From the NCBI GenBank assembly GCA_028283245.1, contig JAPYNU010000085.1:1-40050 (forward strand): 40,050 bases of DNA, in the 5' to 3' direction. Each line of letters opens with the position of its first letter. The stretch's first letter is position 1. Position numbers and translations under genes: made by a program. Below the pieces are notes generated by a model. It was not told where the DNA came from, did no database searches, and saw nothing but the letters and a program-made list of their open reading frames with translations. Below, in pieces: positions 9,659 through 17,830 of the stretch. The DNA is from Candidatus Aldehydirespirator catecholifindens (GTDB lineage Bacteria > Actinomycetota > Acidimicrobiia > Acidimicrobiales > Aldehydirespiratoraceae).

Positions 9659-12412
9659 ATGATTGAAGAAAAGGGATACAGTTTTTCGCGTCGGCAGGCC
9701 GACAATTGGTGCCATGAGGTGCCTGGTGTCCGTTGGTTCAAGGCCGATTTGTGCACTCACACCATTGATGATGCACCCAGCGGCCTCGTGCGGCCAGTTG
9801 TTGACACTAAAACCCTTGCTGAACCAGAAGAACTACGGGCGTATGCGCGCCAGTTCCTAGATACCACAATCGCTAACGGAGTTCAGATTCTCGGCGTGAC
9901 TCCTTATAGCCCACGCAGTGATGATCACAGTGATCTCAGTGCTGCGTGGCAGATCGTGGAGGAATGGAACAGCGGCTGCAACGAGGGAGGTGTGCCCTAC
10001 CGGGAGCAAATCTTTGCGGTGTTTCCAGGCTTCATGCCATCTCTGAAGGATGGTCGAGGAGCGCTGCGTCTGATCTTCCTCTTTGATCCAGAGATAGGCA
10101 GGGATCGTTATCTGCAACTCTTTGACCTGATCATGCAGGGTAAAGCCCCTTGGGACGGTGACAGGCAGGCAACCACCGACCTGAGTCATAGTGATGTCTT
10201 TGATCTTTTGGACGATAACCAACGGCAGGACCGAAGGGAGGTCTGTGAGAGAGACACATGTTGGGACTACCTCGTGCTCGCGCCAGATGTCTTCAGCGCG
10301 GAAGGGCTGTTCGGAACTCCTAGTGAGTCAATTTCGAGAAACGACTTCAACACCCGCCCTCTTGGCGGCCTTCAGCTTTCTCATAATCAGCTTCCTGAAG
10401 ACGTGCTACACGGGAAGCAGTGGGTCAAGGATTTTGTGGTACAGCATCATTTGACGTTTTCCCACAGCAGTGGCGCATTCAACTATGCCGATATCGGCCA
10501 ACGCCATGTCTGGGTCAAGATGGCTTCCCCGACCATCGAAGCTCTGCGTCAAGCATTTGTTGCTTCCGAGAGCCGCGTGCGTTGTGGTCACGAACTCGGC
10601 GATGATGGCGATTTGCAGGATCTTGATCGCCCACCCGATGCAACTCGGCATCAGCGCCCGTGGCTCCGGCGGGTGAAAGTATCTGGCAAGGCCTCCTTCT
10701 TCAGTAATGACACTGATATGCCAACACAGTTTGACTTTAGCCCAGACCTTACTTGCATCATAGGTGGAAGCATGACAGGAAAGAGCACACTTCTTGATGG
10801 ACTGCGCGTCCATGTAGGTGCATCCCTGCCCCTAGATGACTGGGCAAGCGATGGTGTTGTCAAACGTGCTGAGAACAGACTACTAGCCGGAGCCGCCGTA
10901 ATTGAGTTAGATTGCCCCGGCCGTGATCAGACCATTGAACTAAACGAGCGATGGCCAGCAACCTTCTATACGCAGGGTGAACTGCAAAGCCTCTCACGGA
11001 CATACGATGCGATAGAAGGGGTATTGGCCCGACTTGATTCATCAGAAACCGCAGGTATCGAAGAACGCAACCATCAACTCTCTGATTTAGATCAAGAACT
11101 TAAACTAGTTCAGAAGCGTTTGACAGAACTCGACGACAAAGTTGCTGAAGCAGAACAGGCTCTGGCTCGCAGTGAATCCGCTTTTGAAGAACTAGCCGCA
11201 TTCTCTGATGCTGGAGTAAACGAACTCAATAGTGCTTCGAGTGTGGCGGCTGCATGGAACGATCATGTCAGTTCACTTGTCGAAACTGTCAAAAAAGCGA
11301 CCGAACTTGACGACAGCGTCCACGCTTTGAGAATGCCGGATGCAACAGTTGATACATTGACGACTCAGATGCAAGAGCATTTGGAACTAGCCCGAAGTGC
11401 TTCGAGTAACCTTCAGCAAACTCTCATAGAGGCACGCAACACGGCAAGTGCTATCTTTGCGGAGAGACACAATCGGCGCGATGATCTACGCGAAAATGTT
11501 GACAGAATTCTTGCCGAGCAGGGAGTCGATGGTTCGCGCATCAGTGAGCTACAAGCTCTGAACGCTCAGGCTTCTCTGCGCGACAGTTACGAGTCAAATC
11601 TCAACTCTGTTCAACAAGTTTTTAGCCAGACGTATGAAGGATTCCAGAGCATGCTGGAAGAGCGCCATGCCTTGGTGGCGCAGCAACGCGAATCATATGA
11701 CCGGGTGATCGCCACGATCCAACAACAGTTCCAAGGTGGTATAGCCGCTAAGCGAATCGATAACGGCAATCTAAAGAACCTTGAAGATTTCCTACTAAAC
11801 CTGAACCAGCGCGGGATCACGCGCTGGTGGAACGACCACAAAGACGAGGCAGTGCTTTCACCGGACGATCTGCTTCAAGCTCTTTCGGATGACGATTTGC
11901 GGTCCGTGGGAATGAGCGATGCCGTGCAAAACACGTTCCGCAATCAGATGACGCTATCTCGGTGCCGTGAACTGGCCGCAATCCGTTGTCCAGACCGCTA
12001 TGTGATTGAGTTCCAACCTGAAGGGAGTGAGAGCCATCTTCCCATCAATGAGCTTTCAGGGGGAAAGCGTATCAATCTCCTCCTATCACTTTTGCTGGAG
12101 GCTGACGATGTTCGGCCTTTGGTCATTGATCAGCCTGAAGATGAGCTAGACAACCGCTTCCTTTTCGAGACGCTGCTGCCAGCGTTGAGGCGTCTCAAAG
12201 GTCGTCGGCAAGTAATCCTGGCAACCCACAATGCGAATATCGTTGTTAATGGTGATGCCGACCAAATTATCCATCTTGATGCCTCTGCTCGCCGCGGGCA
12301 TGTAGCGGCCTCGGGTGCCATTGAGGAGCCTGTTGTGCGAGACTCGATCATCCAGACCGTTGACGGCGGTGAAGAAGCCTTCCGTTTGCGCAGACTCAAG
12401 TACGGTTTCTGA
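9659..12412 (+). CDS. PHP-like/SMC-like ATPase fusion (TrlF-type defence protein)
   Basis: A 917-residue protein with an N-terminal PHP-like domain (to about residue 300) and a C-terminal RecN/SMC-type ABC ATPase. ATPase motifs are Walker A GGSMTGKSTLLDG (near 370), ABC signature NELSGGKRINLL (near 796), Walker B PLVIDQPEDELDN (820-832) and ILATHNANIVV after it. Heptad-rich sequence at about 460-600 should form a coiled coil. The PHP motifs look degraded. The expected H-x-H reads Cys32-Thr-His34, TDHN reads Thr81-Pro-Tyr, and the expected SDAH reads Ser-Gly272-Ala-Phe274. The domain may therefore sense rather than hydrolyse. An AGGGA site precedes the ATG. The AlbA_2 gene follows after 8 bp. 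TrlF-type proteins occur in defence islands; the role here is inferred. Confidence 0.8.
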   Translation: MIEEKGYSFSRRQADNWCHEVPGVRWFKADLCTHTIDDAPSGLVRPVVDTKTLAEPEELRAYARQFLDTTIANGVQILGVTPYSPRSDDHSDLSAAWQIVEEWNSGCNEGGVPYREQIFAVFPGFMPSLKDGRGALRLIFLFDPEIGRDRYLQLFDLIMQGKAPWDGDRQATTDLSHSDVFDLLDDNQRQDRREVCERDTCWDYLVLAPDVFSAEGLFGTPSESISRNDFNTRPLGGLQLSHNQLPEDVLHGKQWVKDFVVQHHLTFSHSSGAFNYADIGQRHVWVKMASPTIEALRQAFVASESRVRCGHELGDDGDLQDLDRPPDATRHQRPWLRRVKVSGKASFFSNDTDMPTQFDFSPDLTCIIGGSMTGKSTLLDGLRVHVGASLPLDDWASDGVVKRAENRLLAGAAVIELDCPGRDQTIELNERWPATFYTQGELQSLSRTYDAIEGVLARLDSSETAGIEERNHQLSDLDQELKLVQKRLTELDDKVAEAEQALARSESAFEELAAFSDAGVNELNSASSVAAAWNDHVSSLVETVKKATELDDSVHALRMPDATVDTLTTQMQEHLELARSASSNLQQTLIEARNTASAIFAERHNRRDDLRENVDRILAEQGVDGSRISELQALNAQASLRDSYESNLNSVQQVFSQTYEGFQSMLEERHALVAQQRESYDRVIATIQQQFQGGIAAKRIDNGNLKNLEDFLLNLNQRGITRWWNDHKDEAVLSPDDLLQALSDDDLRSVGMSDAVQNTFRNQMTLSRCRELAAIRCPDRYVIEFQPEGSESHLPINELSGGKRINLLLSLLLEADDVRPLVIDQPEDELDNRFLFETLLPALRRLKGRRQVILATHNANIVVNGDADQIIHLDASARRGHVAASGAIEEPVVRDSIIQTVDGGEEAFRLRRLKYGF

Positions 12413-12420
12413 ACACGGCT

Positions 12421-13599
12421 ATGGAGTGGACCGATGTCCTTGACCGGATTGCAGCAGGTGAGGATCACCACACCGAGTTCAAGCAGGACTTCAAGAATCG
12501 CTCAGCCGTCGGCAAGTCAATCTGCGCTTTCGCCAACACTGATGGCGGGCTCATCGTGCTGGGAGTCAGCGATACTCAAGCAATCATCGGAGCGGACGAA
12601 GACAGCGAGAAATTGCAAGAGCGGCTTACGTCGTTTCTTCAGTCAGGCTGCAGTTCGCCCGTGAGCGCGAAACTCGGCTGTCGCAAAGACCCGAAGGGTT
12701 GGGTGCATTGGCTGGAAGTGCCCAGACAACGCAGTTTCGAGCCCATGCGATACGACGGACGTGTCTGGGTTCGTCGAGGTCGAAGCAGCGTGGAGCCCTC
12801 ACCGTCTGAATTGCAGGATCTCTACAACATGTTCGGCTACATTCTCACCGAAGAGAGGACAATCGAAGCCGCCGAAGTTTCCGGTCTTGACTTTGAGAGC
12901 TTTAAGACATACTTGGAGCGTCTGGCAATCGACACAGCTAGTTATCCTCAACCAAACACAGATGATGATCTGCGCAACCGCGGCGTATTAGCGGAGATCG
13001 GAGGACAACTTCGGGCGACACTTTACGGAGTGCTCGCTTTTGGCAAATCTCCCCAAGCCTACCCGCAGACTCAGAACTTCTACATTGAATGCGTAGCCCA
13101 TGACGGGAGCGACCGCGCTGATTCGATAATTCAGACAGCCGAGGCAAAAGGCCAACTGAATGAGCAAATAGATCGGGCTGTTGGATGGTTCTCGGGGCTG
13201 ACCAAGTATGAGATGTATGGCGCACTACGACGACAAGACCGGCGGTTATTGCCGCAGCAGGCTCTGCGGGAGGTGCTTGTTAACGCCGTAGCACATCGTG
13301 ACTACGCGATCACTGGGTCGAAAGTCCAACTTGAAGTGTTCGCGAGTCATGTAGAAGTGACGAGTCCGGGCACTCTTCCCAATCACATGACCGCCGAGAG
13401 CGTATGTGCTGGAGGCTGGGCTCGGTCTCGTAATGAGTCCATGGCCAACTATCTGCTTGCGCTCGGCTATATGGAACGAAGGGGCCGGGGTTGGCCGGTC
13501 ATGCGCAGAGCGATGCAGGAGTTCAACGGCACCCAGCCAGAGATTGAGCATGATCATGACGGAGGTTTTGTTCGTGTGAGTTTTCATCTTGACCCGTGA
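12421..13599 (+). CDS. AlbA_2 (Schlafen-like) and GHKL-ATPase domain protein
   Basis: A 392-residue protein. The N-terminal AlbA_2/Schlafen-type nucleic-acid-binding domain shows HTEFKQDF (17-24) and ICAFANTDGGLIVLGVSD (34-51). The C-terminal half has a GHKL-type ATP-binding N-box ALREVLVNAVAHRDY (281-295, with Glu284 and Asn288) followed by VEVTSPGTLPNHM, as in the HATPase_c_4 family. Similar two-domain proteins are often annotated as transcriptional regulators or helicase-like, without firm function. It is 8 bp downstream of the PHP-ATPase gene and surely co-transcribed, so it is a likely partner of that ATPase. No strong ribosome-binding site is visible, which suggests translational coupling. 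Confidence 0.82.
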   Translation: MEWTDVLDRIAAGEDHHTEFKQDFKNRSAVGKSICAFANTDGGLIVLGVSDTQAIIGADEDSEKLQERLTSFLQSGCSSPVSAKLGCRKDPKGWVHWLEVPRQRSFEPMRYDGRVWVRRGRSSVEPSPSELQDLYNMFGYILTEERTIEAAEVSGLDFESFKTYLERLAIDTASYPQPNTDDDLRNRGVLAEIGGQLRATLYGVLAFGKSPQAYPQTQNFYIECVAHDGSDRADSIIQTAEAKGQLNEQIDRAVGWFSGLTKYEMYGALRRQDRRLLPQQALREVLVNAVAHRDYAITGSKVQLEVFASHVEVTSPGTLPNHMTAESVCAGGWARSRNESMANYLLALGYMERRGRGWPVMRRAMQEFNGTQPEIEHDHDGGFVRVSFHLDP

Positions 13600-13638
13600 T
13601 CCTGACGATGTCGCCCACAAATGAACGACAGAACGGTT

Positions 13639-13679
13639 TTGATGTAGTTGACCTCCCTAGAACTGGACAACTACATCAA
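13639..13679. terminator. Long stem-loop between convergent genes
   Basis: The 184-bp gap 13600-13783 separates the AlbA_2 gene (plus) and cap2 (minus). It carries a perfect 12-bp inverted repeat, TTGATGTAGTTG (13639-13650) and CAACTACATCAA (13668-13679), with a 17-base loop. It probably acts as a bidirectional terminator, although neither side has a clear U-run. The alternative is an end of a vanished insertion element. The rest of the gap shows no supported gene. Confidence 0.45.
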
Positions 13680-13783
13680 GAATCAAGCCAACTGGCTCAT
13701 TTGCTTGCGGGTAGCCGAACTGTGGTGGCATCGCTGATGTTGGCGTAGTGGTCGGGTGTGCAGTCCCCTCTCGCCTTGTATTT

Positions 13784-15556
13784 CTAGGTGTCCGCGCGGT
13801 TTCTTCTGGCGATCTTGGTTAGAACGTCGGTCTGTTGACTGACAGAAACGGGGGTGAGCGCCGGTACGTTGAAGGACGAATGTGGAAGAGCTAGGAGATA
13901 ACCACCAGCGATTTGACGTAACAGAGCTGCAGCGGCGGCACTAACGACTGATACCGCAATACCCATGGCATCGGCGCAGGAGCCATTGAAGGTGGGTACT
14001 GAGCAGCCCGGCGCAGGATTCAAGGGTGGATGAGCGTCATGATCCCAGAAGGTCCGGAACGGAGCAAGTTTTGGATCGCATGCCACCTTCTCGGACAGGG
14101 CTTGGTCAAGCTCTGCGGTAGTGGGTGTCGCAGTGCCTGCCGTCACCGTGACGATCCCGAGTGTTGCGGTCTGGGGGTCAGTGGCCGCCTGAATGACCGG
14201 GACGTTAACATTTCCGTCTCTTTGGGCCTGCCCTAAAGCTGCATTGACCGCTGTGTTCACGGTCGTGTCAAAGATGAAGTCACATCTGCCTACATCTTCG
14301 GCTAGTCCAGTTTGAGCCTGACTCGCGAAGAAACTGAATTCACAATCATCGGCCAAGAGAGCCAACCTCTCAGCAAGCGCTTCAGCCTTTGGGCGACCAA
14401 CATCCTCCTCGGTGTAGTTCTGTCGGACAAGTAGACCTTTAGTGACGAATCCAGGATCACGCAGCATGACTCGTCGGACATCAGAACGCACAAGCAGCTC
14501 TGCTATCCATGAACCCAACGCTCCGCATCCCCAAACCGCAACCGTTGATCCCGCGTAGGCGGCGACGGGACGCTTCACATCACGGCGCATAGCGACTTCT
14601 GGCCGCTGGTCATCGACGTAAGTCCACTCCACTTCTGGTTCCTTGCTATTGACTGCTTTGGATCCGTCGCTGCGAACTTCAGCAAGCGCCTGGCCGACGG
14701 AAGAAGCGCGCAGACGCCATCCAATCAAATGCTTGGGGTCTTTAAGGCCCCTTGCAGGGTTAGGCACGGCAATGATGACATGTAGGTAACTGTTATCATT
14801 GAGAGTTCGGGTCAGACGGCGCAGATTTGTCTCAAGCCGTCGTCGCTGCTGCCTATCGAGTTGCTGGCGGACGGTCGCTAGAAGATCTGACAGATGTTGT
14901 CCGCCCCCGAACGGCAGATACTCAGGAAGGCAAACTAGAAGGCCGGGGATGAGATCAGGCTCATACGGCGCCTTCCATGCGGCGATGTCGATGCGATGGT
15001 CGGTTCTTGGCCGTAGGCCAATGCGATGCACGACTCTCTCTTCACTTATGTCGGCTGGTATTGAGAGAGCGGCCACCATGGTCGGCGACCCTGCAGTGCG
15101 ATGCAGCACACCTCCGACTGGGTGGTAGAGAGCCGTCGTGGGATCAAATTGCCCACCAACAGCATCCTCAAACCACTCCCACAACCGCAGCAGGAAACCC
15201 TGCATGCCCTGGGTGGGATCCCACTCAGTACCCGGGTCTAGGTAGATGCAGAGGCGATTGCCCCGTATTACATGAGGGAATCCAGCCCATCTAATGTGCT
15301 TGACGAAGGCAAATGGTGGGACGGCTGGGTAGCCCCCGCCGAGCAGGACGGTCACACGCTCATGTAACTGGACAGCCAATCCGCCAGGCCGACGATAGAA
15401 GCCTCTCGTGTTGATCTCAATGTTGAATTCAACGCATCCGTTACATTCGGCTTCGTTAATTAGCTTGATCTGGTTCGAAGAGTTCGTGAAGCTCTTTACC
15501 TCTTCAACGGCAATGCGTTGAGCCTCAACGAGGTCGGACACGGCGCTTCGTGTCAT
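13784..15556 (-). CDS. cap2: Cap2: CBASS E2-E1 ubiquitin-like conjugation enzyme
   Basis: A 590-residue fused E2 and E1 enzyme. In type II CBASS, Cap2 activates the C-terminus of the CD-NTase and joins it to a target, priming signal synthesis. The N-terminal E2-like domain has GGYPAVPPFAFVKH, then RLCIYLDPGTEWDP with candidate catalytic Cys103. The E1/ThiF-like adenylation domain has the nucleotide loop VWGCGALGSW (341-350) and RQNYTEEDVGRPKAEAL (379-394). PGCSVPTFNGS (517-526) holds the likely E1 thioester Cys518. Length and domain order match full-size Cap2. It overlaps the CD-NTase gene by 4 bp (ATGA). No Cap3 (JAB) gene follows. After the TAG stop the frame stays open for another 28 codons. 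Confidence 0.9.
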   Translation of the reverse strand: MTRSAVSDLVEAQRIAVEEVKSFTNSSNQIKLINEAECNGCVEFNIEINTRGFYRRPGGLAVQLHERVTVLLGGGYPAVPPFAFVKHIRWAGFPHVIRGNRLCIYLDPGTEWDPTQGMQGFLLRLWEWFEDAVGGQFDPTTALYHPVGGVLHRTAGSPTMVAALSIPADISEERVVHRIGLRPRTDHRIDIAAWKAPYEPDLIPGLLVCLPEYLPFGGGQHLSDLLATVRQQLDRQQRRRLETNLRRLTRTLNDNSYLHVIIAVPNPARGLKDPKHLIGWRLRASSVGQALAEVRSDGSKAVNSKEPEVEWTYVDDQRPEVAMRRDVKRPVAAYAGSTVAVWGCGALGSWIAELLVRSDVRRVMLRDPGFVTKGLLVRQNYTEEDVGRPKAEALAERLALLADDCEFSFFASQAQTGLAEDVGRCDFIFDTTVNTAVNAALGQAQRDGNVNVPVIQAATDPQTATLGIVTVTAGTATPTTAELDQALSEKVACDPKLAPFRTFWDHDAHPPLNPAPGCSVPTFNGSCADAMGIAVSVVSAAAAALLRQIAGGYLLALPHSSFNVPALTPVSVSQQTDVLTKIARRNRADT

Positions 15557-16587
15557 CCTGCTCGGCCTCTACGGGAAGCGCTGGATCCTGCTCCGATTGC
15601 GGCTGGTGCTCCGATCAGTGGTGTGGCCGATCGGCTCTTTGAGGAGTTGGCCTTACCCGACGGCGGCTTGAACTCGTCGCCAAACAACTCGTTCCAAGCC
15701 TTGGCTGATTTTTCTTTGTCAGGTTCGTCGTAGGCGTCTCGCATAGCTGCCGCAATGCTGTTAATCCGATCTCGAAAGTTTTGATAAGTGGATTCTTTCC
15801 AGCGGTGATCGAAGTTAGTCCCGTCTCCAGCAGGGTTCGGCAACGAGGGCTTGCAAGGCCGAGCTTGCAGCCATGCGTCAAGGTCTTCGACAATATTAAG
15901 GAGTGCGGTCGGCACATTCGAGTAGTTGCTCGACAACAACGCTCTGGCCTCCGTGACTTGCAGTCCCAAGACCGTGGTCAGGATCACGGATTTTACCCCG
16001 TCGAAGCTGCCGCGCTCATTGCGGAGATACTTCATGAGCCGGACCACGCGGCGGAATTGTCCAGAGGTAAGTTCATCGCGGCGCTTTATCCAGTCAGTAA
16101 AGCCCTGTGGGCTGGTTGATCCAGCAGCTGGCTCCCAGCAGTTGTCATCCCGGTTGACGATGACCTGTCGTCCGTCGGCTAACGAGATCAGAGGAACTAT
16201 GTCGAGGTGGCAGCCGACTCCGTTCTCGGGCGCGTACTGGAGCCAGACGCACCGACACTTGCGGCCGTGTTTCTGCTCGGAGTAAGTGGAGTTGTGACTC
16301 AGCGCGTTGTAAACAGAATTGAGGTAATCCTTCGGTGCCCAACCAGGCTTCTCGCTCATCAGCAACATGAAGTCAGCATCAAATTCACCGTCTGGCTTCG
16401 GACGAATAATCGTATTCTGCGCCCATGACCCTTGGGGTAACTTGCCACTGATCAAGTTTCCGATGTTGGAGTCGGCTTGAAGCGCTTTGTAGACGGCATC
16501 GACTCGCAACTTCAGTTTGTTGAGCCGTGTGTCATCAATGTTCACAGCATCTTTCAGAAAGGTATTGAAGTATTCGGCGTGCTGCAT
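15553..16587 (-). CDS. CBASS CD-NTase (cGAS/DncV-like cyclic oligonucleotide synthase)
   Basis: A 344-residue nucleotidyltransferase that should make a cyclic oligonucleotide second messenger on phage infection. The polymerase-beta-type core is clear. LPQGSWAQNT carries Gly53-Ser54, EFDADFML carries Asp70 and Asp72, and CHLDIVPLI supplies the third acid Asp129. After about residue 308 the protein becomes a Ser/Ala/Gly/Lys-rich flexible tail ending SRRGRAG. Such a tail with a terminal small residue is what Cap2 uses for conjugation. The gene lies 1 bp after cap5 and overlaps cap2 by 4 bp. The clade and nucleotide product cannot be assigned by eye; an HNH-SAVED partner is compatible with a cyclic di- or trinucleotide. 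Confidence 0.9.
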   Translation of the reverse strand: MQHAEYFNTFLKDAVNIDDTRLNKLKLRVDAVYKALQADSNIGNLISGKLPQGSWAQNTIIRPKPDGEFDADFMLLMSEKPGWAPKDYLNSVYNALSHNSTYSEQKHGRKCRCVWLQYAPENGVGCHLDIVPLISLADGRQVIVNRDDNCWEPAAGSTSPQGFTDWIKRRDELTSGQFRRVVRLMKYLRNERGSFDGVKSVILTTVLGLQVTEARALLSSNYSNVPTALLNIVEDLDAWLQARPCKPSLPNPAGDGTNFDHRWKESTYQNFRDRINSIAAAMRDAYDEPDKEKSAKAWNELFGDEFKPPSGKANSSKSRSATPLIGAPAAIGAGSSASRRGRAG

Positions 16588-16588
16588 G

Positions 16589-17731
16589 TCAGTTAACCTC
16601 CATTGCAGTTAGATACTGGCCGTCCACGCGGTCGTGGAGCACCAGTGAGGGATGGATCTCGCGATTCCTTACTCGTCCCAAGGAGATACACGCTGAGAGC
16701 GGAGCGGCACCAAGGACATGCAGGCACTTAGCTGCCTTGCGGTGCTGCTCAAGATCGGCGAATACGGAGCGCAGGGCGCGTTCACCAGACTTGAGCACTG
16801 CTGGTGAATCGATAACGTCGCTGGACGGAGTGACATCATCCTCTGGAAATACTCTGTAGATACGGCAGCCTTGGAGGGCCTCGGGCACTTCGCAGACATG
16901 CACAGCCGCTGACATTGACAAAACAAGGACTGCGTCACTGTGGGATACCCCGCTTGCCACCACCTCCGACGCAAACCGCGTCTCCGCAGAATCCTCGGGC
17001 CAATCCCACGACTCTGTGGCACGGTGCCGCTGATACACATCACTGTCGAGCTTGTCCCCCAAGTGAGACCCGAGATACACAAGTAGTGGCCAGCGTGCCA
17101 GAGCAAAAACACTGACATGATTGATAGTTCCGTCTGCTATCGCAGGTCCGATTCGTCGATCGAAGACCTCGTCAATTGCTTTCTGTGCTGTCTCGTAGTA
17201 CTCACAGCGACCAATGGCTGGAGTTGGCAGTCTGCGTAGATCGATTTCAATCCCAGTCGGGTCGTGGCTCAGCGGAAAGTGGGCGGTGCGTCCTTGTGCG
17301 AGGACAGCAGCGGCGGCTACGGACCGGTCAATAGCAACTGGACTGTCACCTATGTCGCCCTGCATCCGCAGCACGGCAGTTCCCCAATCGGGCGGCACAG
17401 CGAGTATCTGAGAAATGCGGCTCTCATGGCGGTGCTTGAGTTCCCGAAGTCGTTCAACTGTGAAGACCTCAATATTGGCGGGAGCGTCAATCTCCAGATG
17501 ACAGGTGCCGCAGACCAGAAGCAGGTTTTCAAGCTCGTACCTGAGTTCTACAGGCAATGCGTGTTCACCTCTAGGAGATCTGGAATTCGTAGATCGGCCG
17601 ACGATGTGAGCTCGTTGGCTTAGATTTACTGGCTCGTAAGTCATGCCAGAGGTCAACAACTCGCTGTAGCAAAGCGCACAGCGACCTCCACTACGAACGA
17701 GTAACTGTCGAGTCGTTGCCTCTTTAGTCAT
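16589..17731 (-). CDS. cap5: Cap5: HNH endonuclease-SAVED effector of CBASS
   Basis: A 380-residue effector. The N-terminal HNH nuclease has zinc pairs Cys18-x-x-Cys21 (RCALC) and Cys74-x-x-Cys77 (VCGTCH), and active-site His42 (RAHIVGRS), Asn69 (ENLLLVC) and His78. The C-terminal SAVED domain, about 150-380, shows ARWPLLVYLGSHLGDKL, the VYQRHR..SWDWP stretch, and HVLGAAPLSACISLGRV near the end. SAVED binds the cyclic nucleotide and drives oligomerisation that activates DNA cleavage, killing the infected cell. It is the first gene of the leftward CBASS operon. An extended -10 element TGATATACT lies about 40 bp upstream. HNH plus SAVED is the defining architecture of Cap5. Confidence 0.92.
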   Translation of the reverse strand: MTKEATTRQLLVRSGGRCALCYSELLTSGMTYEPVNLSQRAHIVGRSTNSRSPRGEHALPVELRYELENLLLVCGTCHLEIDAPANIEVFTVERLRELKHRHESRISQILAVPPDWGTAVLRMQGDIGDSPVAIDRSVAAAAVLAQGRTAHFPLSHDPTGIEIDLRRLPTPAIGRCEYYETAQKAIDEVFDRRIGPAIADGTINHVSVFALARWPLLVYLGSHLGDKLDSDVYQRHRATESWDWPEDSAETRFASEVVASGVSHSDAVLVLSMSAAVHVCEVPEALQGCRIYRVFPEDDVTPSSDVIDSPAVLKSGERALRSVFADLEQHRKAAKCLHVLGAAPLSACISLGRVRNREIHPSLVLHDRVDGQYLTAMEVN

Positions 17732-17772
17732 CTCTCTGCATTCTGTCGAAGGGGTATGACAAGCATCGGGTC

Positions 17773-17830
17773 AGTATATCACACGTAGAAGTGTTGATAT
17801 ATTTTTCTCAACACTGCTATAGTAGCAGTT
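17773..17830. promoter_or_regulatory. Divergent CBASS / restriction promoters with overlapping dyads
   Basis: Rightward, TTGATA (17794-17799) and TATAGT (17818-17823) are spaced by 18 bp. Transcription would start within a base or two of the ATG at 17831, that is, leaderless. Leftward, an extended -10 TGATATACT (complement of 17773-17781) faces cap5. Two perfect dyads overlap these elements: AGTGTTGA (17790-17797) with TCAACACT (17808-17815), and ACTGCTA-TAG-TAGCAGT (17813-17829). A third related half-site ATATCACAC lies at 17776-17784. The layout suggests that one regulator, not encoded next to it, controls both operons. Confidence 0.55.
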
